Part shown: positions 44,521-54,882 of the stretch, piece by piece
Numbering within the stretch: the stretch's first letter is position 1
Layout: each line of letters starts with the position of its first letter
Assembly: GCA_033439255.1 (NCBI GenBank)
Contig: CM065887.1
Coordinates: 1,736,001 to 1,800,000, forward strand
Reading direction: 5' to 3'
DNA from: Hericium rajendrae
Lineage: Eukaryota > Basidiomycota > Agaricomycetes > Russulales > Hericiaceae
DNA: 64,000 nucleotides
Translations under genes and position numbers: made by a program
Notes under the pieces: generated by a model
What the model was told of the DNA's origin: nothing
Databases searched by the model: none
What the model saw: the letters and a program-made list of their open reading frames with translations, nothing else

Positions 44521-44561
44521 TTAGATTAGATTAAATAGTGTTTTTTTATATGCTTTAGGGT

Positions 44562-44740
44562 TCGACATGAGTCAGAGCCACCTGTAGGTCAACATGGGTA
44601 TACCCACGAAATTGACCTGCAGGTATCTAACTCATAGATCTGAATCACCTGGTGGCTGAGACCTGTACAAATCCAGATCAAGGTTGTGCTCAAACCCATT
44701 GACCTGCGAGTGACCTGCGGGTAACCTACTATCCAAACTT
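44562..44740 (+). repeat. G2: short interspersed repeat
   Basis: Begins TTAGGGTTCGACATGAGTCA (44556 on) and is the best match to G1 read on its minus strand; shared words include GTATACC, GATCTGAAT and CACCTGGTGGCTGAGACCTG. Confidence 0.65.
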
Positions 44741-45258
44741 TATTTTGGTTAACATATTATACTGCAAAGTTCAACTCTATATGTCATGATCCCTAACTAA
44801 CTACATACTACTATATGCCATCTGCCAACACTAACTTACAGCCCCAATCATATATGCCCATTATCACTATATCTCACCATACATCTCAAAAATGTGAAAT
44901 CTACATAGCTGCCAGCCAATGCTATGTCTGGTTTCATAGTGCTATGGCTACTATGTAGTTGGGCCACACATCTATACAGGACTATGGTAGCTATCATAGC
45001 TATCATAGTCATAGGTGATGGGTATATAGTATTACATAGTAACAGGACACTACTATGCCTACTATGTAACTTATGTATCCTCTGTCTACCTCTATGTATC
45101 CTATAGAGACTATGTTCCATACAGAGCTTCTAAAGGTTACTATGGACCCTCAGGCTGCTATAATATCTGTAGTCAGTGTAGAGTCTATGATTTCGAGCAA
45201 AATATACTCGAAACAGGTCAAATTTGATTATATTTAATTACTACTACAAACAAGTATA

Positions 45259-46350
45259 CTACGTGACACGTGCGCCCACGGGGTGCAACAAAGCATGCAC
45301 CACATAAAGGCACAGCTGGTGTGCGTGACGCTGTGTGTGAGATGCGTCGGCCACGTGCGAAGCTCGGGGCCCATGCGCAAGAGTGCGGACTGCGCACGGG
45401 AAACGTGGAGGCCCAGGGCCTGTGCGCGACATGCCGGACTGTCGCGGGCTCACGCAGGGCCGTAGGGTATGTGCGCGAGATGCGGATGCCCATGCGTGGG
45501 GGTGCCGTGCTGCCACAGGCACATACGCGAGGTGTGGGGAATGTGCATAAGGGCGGCAGGCGGCGGGCCCATGCGTGAGGCGCGAGGGACGTGCAAGGGC
45601 TGCGGCGGGCGTGCACGAGGTGCGGACGGTGTACGCGAGACGGCGCCGGTGCTGAGTACGTGCGTGGTGTGTTGAGGGGCATGAGCGAGACGTGGCGGGC
45701 ATGCGCAAGGCCCGGGACCTGTGCGTAAGTGGTTGAGATGCCGGGCCTGTGCGCGAGATAGAGGAGCTGGGACGTGGCGCGGAGGCCGTGCGCAATGCAG
45801 CAGCCTTGCGCGCCGGAGTGTGACGCGAGCTGGCAATGTCAACACGCTGCCGCGGGTCCGTGCACGGTGCGGTAAGCCTGCGCGCGAGGCGCACTAGCCG
45901 CATGCTGGACGGCAATGCGGAGTACGACGTGCGGAGCCCGCGTGTGAGGCGTCGGCTGTGACATGATTGCGCACAGCTGTGGATGACATGCGCACGTGCT
46001 TGCCTGTCCCACTGGCCATGCACACGGACCACGGCGGGGTCGCGTGCAATGCATCGGCCCCTGCGCGAGACGGGGAGGCCGCGCACAAGGTGGCTGGCCC
46101 ATGCGCCAGGCAGCAATTCGGGACGCGGGACGGCGAGGTCGTGCGAGAGGGGCGAAGCCCATGCGCGAGGCAGCAGGCCCGCGTACGCGTTGTCCGGTGG
46201 TGTGCACGCACCAGCGCACGTGGTCGCAGTCATTGGAGACAGCGCGTCAGCCTCTGCGGTGGTAGCGGCGATGTCGGGGGGTGAGTCGATGATGTGGAGA
46301 TGGCAGCGGGAGGCGAGAGGAATGGAGGGGCACGCGAAGGGGAAGATGTC
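45259..46350 (-). other. GC-rich body of the A arm, AB-3
   Basis: A 324-codon minus-strand frame (MTATTCAGACTPPDNAYAG) and several others in different phases are all Ala/Arg/His/Pro-rich without a domain. Composition (GTGCGCGAG-type words) matches the other A arms. Treated as non-coding or non-conserved. Confidence 0.4.
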
Positions 46351-46380
46351 GAGAGTATCGCTCGAATGAGCGATACTCTC
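46351..46380. repeat. GAGAGTATCGCTC hairpin of the A arm, AB-3
   Basis: Perfect 13-base-pair stem with loop GAAT. On the minus strand it directly follows the intron GTAAGT...GCAG (about 46425-46381), as in AB-2. Confidence 0.9.
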
Positions 46381-46559
46381 TGCATTAGCAAAAACAAACG
46401 AAAGAAGGTAAATTTCTTACTTACCTTGAACCCCTCTACATGCTACTTATCCCCCGCGGCTTTCGTTTTGAAGGGAGACAGAGGGGAGGGATGAAGGAAA
46501 GAGGGTGACTGGAGGAGTGGCCAGGGTGGTTGAGGAAGACAGTCGAGATGAACTTCGAC

Positions 46560-46620
46560 ATGCGGTTCGGTGCTTCAGCCACCGAACGAGTCGAAGCTTT
46601 AGATTTCGAGCCTTCACTCA
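46560..46620 (-). promoter_or_regulatory. Conserved upstream block of the A arm, AB-3
   Basis: The minus strand reads CTTCGACTCGTTCGGTGGCT and TGTCGAAGTTCATCTCGA. AB-2 has TTCGGTGGCTGAATG and GTCGAAGTTCGAATG at 32729-32761, and AB-1 a weaker match at 26409-26440. This spacing upstream of the CT-rich leader suggests the A-arm promoter. Confidence 0.5.
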
Positions 46621-46727
46621 GCTAATAAAATCATATAAATTCAAATAAAAAGGGAACAACTATCTATTGTACATACAATCAAAACTAGTCAGACTTCGAG
46701 CCATTTACTATACGTTGCATCCTTGCG

Positions 46728-47150
46728 TGTCACGGATCGCTCCATTTCTCTCCGCCTTCTTCTCTGCCATCAAGGCATCGCGTCGGTCATGTGCTCCAGC
46801 AGCCCCATCACATGTTCACTTCCTCACATGACCTGGGGCTATCCTTCACCCATGCCCTTGTTCCCCTTTGGGACATCCTATTGTTCTCCCTCCCATTGTT
46901 CTCCTTTTGGCCACCATTGTTCTCACTCTATTGTTCGACCCGTTATGGTGTCCATTGTTCTTTTCCCATTGTCGTCCCAGTACTTATAGGCTCCCTGTCG
47001 CTCGCCTATTTCCCTAGATTGTCCATTTCGTCTGTACCGTACTGTACCTCCAATATAGGTCACTGCGCTGCTAGTCGCTCTCTGCTCTCTCGCTCCCATC
47101 ATCGCTGGTGACTTGGGTGGTTCTCTGCTGTCTACGACCGAGTCTTGACA
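46728..47150 (+). repeat. Gypsy-2 5' LTR
   Basis: 423 bases; contains TACTTATAGG near 46981 as a possible TATA-like element. Followed by CCTGGACAATCTCTC, in which I do not recognise a standard tRNA primer-binding site. Confidence 0.92.
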
Positions 47151-47337
47151 CCTGGACAATCTCTCATACACCCGCCTCACCTCCCTACTATCGCCCATCA
47201 TACCTTTCTTCTTTGAACCCTTCACCGCCGACATCTTCACCGAATCCCGACATCCATTCCATCAACCTCATCTCCCCTTTCCCATCGCCAACACCATCGA
47301 GGGTAGTGCACTCATCCCCCTCCTCCGCTATTGTGCT

Positions 47338-49378
47338 GTGAAGCGTTGGGAAGCCGAAGGAGTTTGGTTTCGATTGAGGTCGTGGAAACCACGTGCAGGT
47401 GCTATCTCCATTGCCTTATACGTTCGAATTCGAGTTTCCTTTGACGTCGACTTGCAAGAATTCACGTTCGGTGCCTCGGATATCGCTTACCACTGTCGCC
47501 AACCCAACCGAGAATCCCCTGCAAGTATCCTACCATCGACCTCGTTCCCCTTTTGCACACTAGGTCTCTTCACCCCCGAACCCTCACCTGAGCCTGTGTG
47601 GGCCAGAGAACGCCTCGGCCACCGATTCCTCAGAAACCCGTACTCGGACCCCCTGTACCCTCGTGCTCTTGGTCGTCGCCCAGTTGCGGCTGACTTCTTC
47701 TAGACCTCACCATTGATCCCACCGACCCCCATTTCCAGACCACAGAACCATACCCACTCGGCATCTTCGCCTCGCTCGACGAATACTTCATCTACACCCT
47801 TTCTGGCATTGTTCGAATAGACTTTGTCACTCCGGACGAGGACGAGGACGGTCCCGCACAGTGGTACTTCGCCGATCGTGACGACCAGGCAGACCTCGAG
47901 CTTAACGACTTCGACGTTGCAGCTACAGAACACCGTCGCCAACACCCCGCTACCCCGCCGCTTCCCACCATTGCCCTTCCTAGTGCAGATTCTCCCCCTG
48001 CTCGCACCACCCCACTTGTTGTTTCCCCAGGTATTACCTTCAACCCGGTAACCAACAACTACTACGCATACCGCTCCGACACCAATCGGCTTGTAGTCAG
48101 TTGGAGACCCAGCCTCGTAGAAGAAAGTGACCTGTGGTTTTGGCAGGCCAGTACCCTCTTCTTAACCACTGCAGAACTCGCACTCTCTCAAGCAGTTATA
48201 GAGAATCTCGCTCAGCAACAAGCTACCCGCCTCGATACCCTTCGGGCCCCACCACCACCCCCTGTTTCGACACCTACCCCAGTACCAGTCCCCTCACCTG
48301 CTCCACCTGTTGCCGCCGTTGCATCGACATCCACCGTCAACGTCAAACCAACCATTGCCACAGCCCCCCCTGTTCAGCCATCCATCGACATGTCCAACCC
48401 TGAGATCGGCGTCAAACCTGCTCCCTTTGAGGGAGATCGTTCCAAGTCCAAGGAATTCCAGCTGCGTATTCGCTTATTCCTTCGCGCCAACTCCACCCGG
48501 TATAAAGATGATACCGCCCAGATCTCCCTCTTCCTCGACCTCTGCCAGGGCCCTATCGCCGGCCAGTGGGCCACCCAGCGCGTCGAGGAGATCCTTGAGG
48601 ATGACGATCTCGTGGCTGCAAAAACATCTCCAGCTCATGTTCCCCGCTACGCCAACCTCACCGCCCTTCGAACTCGCTTCAACTTGGACTTCTCTCCCTT
48701 GACGACTCCAAGGATGCCTCCCATGCTATCCAGACCCTCCAGATGGGTACGCGCCCGGTAGTCGACTACATCACCGAGTTTGAGTCCTTCGCCCCTCGCA
48801 CCGGCTACAATGACGTGGCCCTGATCGACTGGTTCCTGCATGGCCTCAACAGCGCCCTGCGCGATGATTGCCAGCGCAGCTACCCCACGCCCACCACCCT
48901 GGCTGAGTGGAAGGTGAGGGCCCGTGACAGGAATGCTGCCTACCTCATGCGCACCCGGTTCCAGAGTCCCCGCCCTACAACTGGGCGCACCCCGGTGAGC
49001 ACTCGCTCCCCTCAGTCCACATCTACTGGCCGATCCCGCACAGTCGCTGCTACAGGTGCCCCACTGTCCAAACTCTCGGAGCCTGACCGTGAGCGCCTCA
49101 GGCGTGAGGGCGGTTGCTTCCGCTGCCGCCAGAAGGGCCATGGCTTCCGCGACTGCCCCCTCAATGCCGACTCCAACCCCCGTGCCCCAACCCCTCGTGT
49201 CCGAGCGCTAGAAACCGGCTCTGCCCCGGGAGTAGCTCCAGAAGATGCAGCCGCCGCCCTCGCTGTCCCCGCCATCAACAGGTCCATCGCCGACTTATCG
49301 TCGCAGTTGAAGGACTTGAGCGAGGAAGAGAGGGAAGAGGCGAAGGCTGCATTGAAGGACATGGTTGAGGGTTTTTAA
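47338..49378 (+). pseudogene. gag: Gypsy-2 gag with two apparent frame breaks
   Basis: Three blocks must be joined. The first is 47338-47703 (MKRWEAEGVWFRLRSW to ADFF-stop). The second is 47703 to about 48700 in the -1 phase (LTIDPTDPHFQTTEPYP, then MSNPEIGVKPAPFEGD at 48390). The third runs from about 48700 to 49378, again -1 (LDDSKDASHAIQTLQMG, EPDRERLRREGGCFRC). The last block carries the CCHC knuckle CFRCRQKGHGFRDC from 49115. The first break may be an intron end instead: GGCTGACTTCTTCTAG at 47688-47703 is a good branch/acceptor. The second break, in the capsid region, looks like a one-base deletion. If so this copy lacks a full gag. Confidence 0.65.
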
Positions 49379-49401
49379 AGCGCCCCCCGGTCACGTTGTC
49401 C

Positions 49402-50088
49402 ATGGGTGGCAAGAAACATTTCTTTGATCCGTCGAATTGCTTCTCTGTACTATCCGACCCCTGTGAGCAATCGTATCCATCGTCTTTGCGCATGTCCGCT
49501 ATCACACCCAACCATCAGACACCGTCCATTACGCTCCAGGCCAAGATTATCACTGCCCCGATCAAGAAACAAATCGACGCTGAGGCACTTCTCGATAGTG
49601 GTGCAGAAGGCATCATTATGCACCCCGAGTTTGCCAAGAAACACCAGTTCCCCCTCAAGAAACTCCCTAAACCCTTCCCCGTTCGCAACGTGGACAACTC
49701 CGAAAACATCATGGGCTGGGTCTGCTATTCCGTCAACCAGAACATCCGCATTTACGCCAAGGACTTGACGTCCTTCCATGAGGAGACAGCTGAGTTCTAT
49801 CTCGTTGATATTGGCGACTATGACATTATCCTTGGGACCGATTGGTTACAGGAACACAACCCTGAAATTGATTGGGTCTCTCGTCGTGTTGACATGACTC
49901 GCTGCCCTCCCTCTTGCACCCTGAATAAGCCCCCGGTCAAAAACCTGTCCACTCGCTCAGAACGCCGCCAATCAGCCCCTCGTCCACCAGTCCTCAGTAC
50001 CGCTGCTGTACTGCTCCCCCCACCTTGCCCCCTCCATTGCTCCCACTGCCCCCGCCATTTGTTCCTGCCCCACTTCCCAAATACGTGA
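49402..50088 (+). CDS. Gypsy-2 protease ORF
   Basis: Retropepsin with ALLDSGAEGIIM; the DSGA box is at residue 65, and ILGTDWLQEHNPEIDW follows later as expected. The frame is open back to the gag stop, which it overlaps in the -1 phase (GGTTTTTAA at 49370-49378), so it may be made by frameshifting. It ends at TGA 50086-50088 after overlapping the pol frame. Confidence 0.75.
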   Translation: MGGKKHFFDPSNCFSVLSDPCEQSYPSSLRMSAITPNHQTPSITLQAKIITAPIKKQIDAEALLDSGAEGIIMHPEFAKKHQFPLKKLPKPFPVRNVDNSENIMGWVCYSVNQNIRIYAKDLTSFHEETAEFYLVDIGDYDIILGTDWLQEHNPEIDWVSRRVDMTRCPPSCTLNKPPVKNLSTRSERRQSAPRPPVLSTAAVLLPPPCPLHCSHCPRHLFLPHFPNT

Positions 50089-53000
50089 TCCCTGCTCGCC
50101 GAGTCCAAGGTGTCCGTCTTCGCCGCATCCACCTGTCCAAAGTCCCTGCACGTCTGTTTACCGAGGATGATGACCCGCGACCTAACGTCGATGATGACTG
50201 GGTTGAAGAGGGTCTTCGCCTAGCTGGTGTTCTCCCTGACTGGGACACACCACCCCCTCCAGATGACGACCCAGACTACCAACATACCATCCGTATCCGT
50301 CGCTCTTTCACCAATGCTCAGAAACTGGCTGAGCGTGTGGCCGCCCATGTTGCGGAGAAGTCCTTTGCTGAGATGGTTCCCCCTCAGTACCAGGATTTCC
50401 AACCCGTCTTCGATGAGGAATCCTCCCATCGCCTTCCTGAACGTCGCCCTTGGGATCACGCCATCGACCTGAAAGATGGTTTTGAACCCCATTCATGCAA
50501 GGTCTATCCCATGGCTCCCACTGAGCAGGAGGACCTCGATTCGTTCCTTGATGACCAGGTCAAGAAAGGCTACATCCGTCCTTCCAAATCCCCTATGGCG
50601 AGTCCCTTCTTCTTTATCAAGAAAAAAGATGGAAAACTACGCCCCGTCCAGGACTATCGCACCCTCAACAAGGGCACCATCAAGAATGAATATCCCCTGC
50701 CCCTCATCTCTGAACTCGTTGACAAGCTCAAGGGTGCCAAAGTCTTCTCCAAGATGGATGTTCGTTGGGGTTACAACAATGTTCGCATCAAGGAGGGCGA
50801 CGAATGGAAAGCCGCCTTCAAAACCAACCGCGGTCTCTTTGAACCCCTGGTGATGTTTTTTGGTCTTACAAATTCCCCTGCCACGTTCCAAGGAATGATG
50901 AATGAACTTTTCAAGGATCTCATCGACACGGGCAAAGTCGTCATCTACATGGACGATATCCTCATTTTCACCGAAACCCTCGAAGAACATCGCGACCTCG
51001 TGCGCAAGGTCCTCCAACGCCTCCAGGACAATGACCTCTTCCTCAAACTAGAGAAGTGCTCTTTCGAGCAGCCCTCCGTTGAGTTCCTCGGTCTCATCGT
51101 CTCCCATAACACGCTTGCCATGGACCCCGTCAAGGTTGCAGGCATCGCTGAATGGCCTGCTCCCCGTAACGTCAAGGATGTCCAGTCCTTTGTTGGCTTT
51201 GGCAACTTCTATCGACGCTTCATCCAGGACTTCTCCAAAGTCGCCCGTCCCATGTTTGACCTTACCAAGAAAGACCATCCTTGGGCCTGGTCTGCTGAAT
51301 GTCAACATGCCTTTGAGGCTCTTAAAGCTGCGTTCACCTCGTCCCCAGTCCTTATCATGCCTGACCCGTCCAAACCCTACTTGGTTGAGGTCGATGCCTC
51401 AGACTATGCCACAGGAGGTATCCTATCCCAGCGTGGGGAGGACGAGCAATGGCACCCTGTTGCTTACATCTCCAAGGCCTTCACTGCCCCTGAACACAAC
51501 TACGACATTTATGACAAGGAACTCCTGGCCATCATCCGTGCCCTCGAAGCCTGGCGGCACTACCTGGAAGGCTCTCCCCATACTGTGGAGATCTGGACTG
51601 ACCATAAGAACCTGGAATACTTCAAGTCTGCCCAAAAGCTGAGTCGTCGTCAGGCTCGCTGGGCTCTCTTCCTCACTCGTTTTGACTTCACCTTGATCCA
51701 CAAACCCGGTATTCATCACCGGCCAGATGCCATGTCGAGACGACCTGACCATAGAGAGGGGGTGGACGACGACAACTCAGATCGTGTCCTCCTCGACCCC
51801 AAGTACTTCCAGATTCGTGCTACACGTCCAGCCGCTGTCAAGTCCATTGGCAATGCTGATCTTCGCCAACGCATTCGCAATGCCAAGACCAAGGATATTG
51901 AGGTCGTTCAAGCCCTTGACGTGATCCTGAACAACGGTCCTCGCTCCCTCGTCAAGAACCTCCAAGAATGGAACTACGAGGATGGCCTCATCCTCTTTCG
52001 TGGCAAAGTCTACATCCCTGCTGACAAGGACCTTCGGCGAGATATCGTCAAGCTGCATCACGACACTCCCATGGCTGGTCACCCCGGACGCTACAAGACC
52101 TATGAGCTCCTCAGTCGCAACTACTGGTGGCCCGGTATGTCTGTCTTCGTTCGTGATTATGTTGATGGCTGTGCTACCTGCCAGGCCACCAAGGTTCAAA
52201 ATCACCGCCCCCATGTTGAAACAATCCCCAATGCCATCCCTACCCGTCCCTTCCAAGACATTACCTCGGACTTCATCGTCAAACTCCCAGAATGCCAAGG
52301 CTATGACTCCATCAACGTGGTCGTCGATCGTTTTACAAAGCACGTCTCCTTCACTCCTTGTAACGAGACCATTACCAGTGATGGCACAGTCGACATCCTT
52401 TTTGACAGGATTTATCGGAACTACGGCCTCTGGGAACGCCTCATCTCTGATCGTGGCCCACAGTACGCAGGCAAAGTCATGCGTGGCGTCTTTGACAAAC
52501 TTGGTATCAAGTCCTCCCTCAGCACCGCCTATCATCCACAGACCGATGGCGAGTCAGAACGCGTCAATCAAGAACTCGAGCAGTTCCTTCGTACCTTCTG
52601 CAACTACCGTCAGGACGATTGGGTCCAATGGCTCCCTTACGCTGAGTTCTCGCACAACCACCGTATCCACAGCGCCACTAACCGAGCTCCATTTGAAATG
52701 CTCCTCGGCTATATTCCCACTGCCATCCCCACTGTCAACCCCACATCGTCTACACCCGCCGTCGAGGATCGTTTCCGTCACCTCGAACAACTTCGCACTG
52801 AGGTCCAGGCCAGCCTTCAAACAGCTGCTGATCTCATGAAGCGCAACAACCAGGACCATATGCATGACACCATCCACTTCCAGGTTGGCGACAAGGTCTG
52901 GCTCGATGGCAAGAACATCAAAACCACACGACCCAAAGCTAAGCTTGCTGATCGACGCCTGGGACCTTTCGAAATCACTGACGTCCTGGGCCCAGTCTCT

Positions 53001-53507
53001 TATCGACTGAAGCTACCACCCACCTGGCGTATCCACCCGGTGTTCCACACGTCCCTGTTGTCCCCTTACAAGGAAACCGATGCTCATGGTCCCAACTTCC
53101 CTGCACCTCCACCTGACCTTGTGGAGGGCGAGGAAGAGTACGAAGTTGAGTCTGTCCTCGATGCTCGTCTCACTCGGAACAAACGCGGCATTGAATATCT
53201 CGTCAAATGGGCAGGCTACCCTGATTCAGAAAATCAGTGGCTTTCACGTACCTCCCTTTCCAATGCCCATGGTGCAATCATCGACTTCTACACCTGCCAT
53301 CCGCATGCACTCAAGGCTCCCAATCTTCGTGGACTCATCTACCTCGATCCCGTCCATGCTCATCACGCACTCCAGGCGAAAGTGCGTCTTAGAGAGGGGG
53401 TGATGTCACGGATCGCTCCATTTCTCTCCGCCTTCTTCTCTGCCATCAAGGCATCGTGTCGGTCATGTGCTCCAGCAGCCCCATCACATGTTCACTTCCT
53501 CACATGA
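50025..53507 (+). CDS. pol: Gypsy-2 pol: RT, RNase H, integrase, chromodomain
   Basis: Uninterrupted frame of 1160 codons (open upstream, first codon shown is TTG, so not a true start). Reverse transcriptase has YMDD at residues 308-311 (50946-50957), with VQDYRTLNKGTIKNEYPL and LVMFFGLTNSPATF nearby. RNase H starts near LVEVDASDYATGG. Integrase has a zinc-binding H/H/CATC segment (HPGRYKTYELL, DGCATCQATK). Its D/D/E residues are in DFIVKLPECQG, LISDRGPQYAG and GESERVNQEL. A chromodomain is at about 53130-53300 (YEVESVLDARLTRN, YLVKWAGYPDSENQW). The last 34 codons run into the 3' LTR. A C-CCC-CCA heptamer at 50015-50022 in the protease phase would allow a -1 slip into this frame. Confidence 0.92.
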   Translation: MPPPLLPLPPPFVPAPLPKYVIPARRVQGVRLRRIHLSKVPARLFTEDDDPRPNVDDDWVEEGLRLAGVLPDWDTPPPPDDDPDYQHTIRIRRSFTNAQKLAERVAAHVAEKSFAEMVPPQYQDFQPVFDEESSHRLPERRPWDHAIDLKDGFEPHSCKVYPMAPTEQEDLDSFLDDQVKKGYIRPSKSPMASPFFFIKKKDGKLRPVQDYRTLNKGTIKNEYPLPLISELVDKLKGAKVFSKMDVRWGYNNVRIKEGDEWKAAFKTNRGLFEPLVMFFGLTNSPATFQGMMNELFKDLIDTGKVVIYMDDILIFTETLEEHRDLVRKVLQRLQDNDLFLKLEKCSFEQPSVEFLGLIVSHNTLAMDPVKVAGIAEWPAPRNVKDVQSFVGFGNFYRRFIQDFSKVARPMFDLTKKDHPWAWSAECQHAFEALKAAFTSSPVLIMPDPSKPYLVEVDASDYATGGILSQRGEDEQWHPVAYISKAFTAPEHNYDIYDKELLAIIRALEAWRHYLEGSPHTVEIWTDHKNLEYFKSAQKLSRRQARWALFLTRFDFTLIHKPGIHHRPDAMSRRPDHREGVDDDNSDRVLLDPKYFQIRATRPAAVKSIGNADLRQRIRNAKTKDIEVVQALDVILNNGPRSLVKNLQEWNYEDGLILFRGKVYIPADKDLRRDIVKLHHDTPMAGHPGRYKTYELLSRNYWWPGMSVFVRDYVDGCATCQATKVQNHRPHVETIPNAIPTRPFQDITSDFIVKLPECQGYDSINVVVDRFTKHVSFTPCNETITSDGTVDILFDRIYRNYGLWERLISDRGPQYAGKVMRGVFDKLGIKSSLSTAYHPQTDGESERVNQELEQFLRTFCNYRQDDWVQWLPYAEFSHNHRIHSATNRAPFEMLLGYIPTAIPTVNPTSSTPAVEDRFRHLEQLRTEVQASLQTAADLMKRNNQDHMHDTIHFQVGDKVWLDGKNIKTTRPKAKLADRRLGPFEITDVLGPVSYRLKLPPTWRIHPVFHTSLLSPYKETDAHGPNFPAPPPDLVEGEEEYEVESVLDARLTRNKRGIEYLVKWAGYPDSENQWLSRTSLSNAHGAIIDFYTCHPHALKAPNLRGLIYLDPVHAHHALQAKVRLREGVMSRIAPFLSAFFSAIKASCRSCAPAAPSHVHFLT
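53389..53403 (+). other. Polypurine tract of Gypsy-2
   Basis: TTAGAGAGGGGGTGA immediately before the TGTCACGG start of the 3' LTR; the expected primer site for plus-strand DNA synthesis. Confidence 0.75.
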
Positions 53508-53826
53508 CCTGGGGCTATCCTTCACCCATGCCCTTGTTCCCCTTTGGGACATCCTATTGTTCTCCCTCCCATTGTTCTCCTTTTGGCCACCATTGTTCTC
53601 ACTCTATTGTTCGACCCGTTATGGTGTCCATTGTTCTTTTCCCATTGTCGTCCCAGTACTTATAGGCTCCCTGTCGCTCGCCTATTTCCCTAGATTGTCC
53701 ATTTCGTCTGTACCGTACTGTACCTCCAATATAGGTCACTGCGCTGCTAGTCGCTCTCTGCTCTCTCACTCCCATCATCGCTGGTGACTTGGGTGGTTCT
53801 CTGCTGTCTACGACCGAGTCTTGACA
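53404..53826 (+). repeat. Gypsy-2 3' LTR
   Basis: 423 bases, identical to the 5' LTR except at 53459 (T for C) and 53767 (A for G) in my reading. Confidence 0.92.
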
Positions 53827-53916
53827 TTGCGTAGCAAAATCTACTTAGTTAAGTCTGGCGCCAGTCTCTGATGCGATGCTCGGCAAGCGTCAAATCCCGG
53901 CTCCACCCGAGCTTCG

Positions 53917-53925
53917 TATATAAGG
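53917..53925 (+). promoter_or_regulatory. TATA box of the B arm, AB-3
   Basis: TATATAAGG preceded by CCACCCGAGCTTCG and followed by CTCGCGCGATGCACG. The upstream word AGTCTCTGATGC aligns with AB-1 and AB-2. Confidence 0.65.
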
Positions 53926-54132
53926 CTCGCGCGATGCACGTTACCTCTTGCTCCTAACCCCCACTGTCTCCTGCCACGTCGATGCCTTCGTCGACGTCCT
54001 TTGCTCACTCGTTGACGTCCTTTGCTCACTCGTCGTTGTTTCTTACTCGCTCGTCATTGTCTCTTACTTGCTCGTCGTTGTCTCTTACTTGCTCGTCATT
54101 GTCTCTTACTCGTTGAGCATCATTTCTTGCTC

Positions 54133-54300
54133 GTTGTTGCTGTCTTTAAGGTAATCTTTTATTGTTAGTCTCTTATTGCTCATACTAATACTGATGTCTT
54201 TAAGTTTGTCTTCTAGATTTCGCTTTTTGTTACTTTGGTAAGTTTTTATGTGTTATCTTTATCTTTTCAGACTAATGATTTCTTATCTTTTCTTACTTAT
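54133..54300 (+). ncRNA. Micro-exon-like segment in the B arm of AB-3
   Basis: ATTTCGCTTTTTGTTACTTT at 54217 lies between an acceptor-like CTTCTAG and GTAAGT (54238); a GTAATC donor-like site is at 54151. This repeats the 'AG - TTTCGCTTTTT..CTT - GTAAG' pattern of AB-2. Downstream 54270-54400 is made of TCTTATC repeats. Confidence 0.4.
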
Positions 54301-54882
54301 ATAGTTTCTTATATTCTTTTCTTTATCTTATCTTACTCACTCATCTTATCTTATCTTACTCATTCATCTTATCTTACTCACTTATCTTATCTTATCTTAC
54401 TTTTTTTTAAATAAAAATATATTTGTTTTGCTCTTTAGTTAGTAGTAGTGTTTATAATATTAGTATAATCTTGATGCATTGAAATAGTTTATATCTGTGT
54501 GATTATATGTCACTAATTCTGATATGATTGTAAAAAGATTTATAGTTTTAATAGACTTTATGATTTCAATATATATATATCAGGTCTACATACTGAATAT
54601 AAGATATGTAAGACACATATTGAATATAAAATATGTAAGATATATAAGCTTTATAGCTTTGATAGACACTTATAGCTTTCATAGCTAGTCATACTATCAT
54701 AGCTGCATAGTTAGCTATCATAGCTATCATAGTACTCCATAGTATCACTCTTCAGCTCCATAGCACTACATAGCATTCCTCTTTAGCTATGCTGGCTATA
54801 GAGAAAAGGGCAGTGCTATGGAACTATAAAATCTATATAGACTTTATAGAGCTATGTACCACTTACACATTTTTCTGATGTA

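Larger units (their letters stand above)
46728..53826 (+). mobile_element. Gypsy-2: young chromovirus with identical target duplications
   Basis: Complete LTR retrotransposon of 7,099 bases. LTRs of 423 bases start TGTCACGG and end CTTGACA. The 5-base duplication TTGCG lies at 46723-46727 and 53827-53831. The LTRs differ at two sites that I noticed, both at CpGs. A purine tract (AGAGAGGGGGTGA) precedes the 3' LTR. It inserted into the B-arm upstream region of AB-3. Confidence 0.95.
44882..54880. mobile_element. AB-3: AB element carrying nested Gypsy-2
   Basis: Inverted ends CATCTCAAAAATGTG (44882) and CACATTTTTCTGATG (ending 54880) are flanked by TA (44880-44881, 54881-54882). From left: a CTATCATAG-rich tail (44890-45190), the A arm transcribed leftward (46620 to 45260), the central region (46620-46727), Gypsy-2 (46728-53826), the B arm read rightward (TATA 53917-53925), a TCTTATC-rich stretch, and a CTATCATAG tail (54640-54850). 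Without Gypsy-2 it would be about 2.9 kb. Confidence 0.7.

Noticed and set aside
45259-46233. 324-codon minus-strand ORF
   Set aside because: Same reason: GC-rich arm open in several frames on both strands, with no conservation of frame between AB copies.
48690-48710. Programmed frameshift inside gag of Gypsy-2
   Set aside because: No slippery heptamer in phase and the position is within the capsid region; a one-base deletion is simpler.
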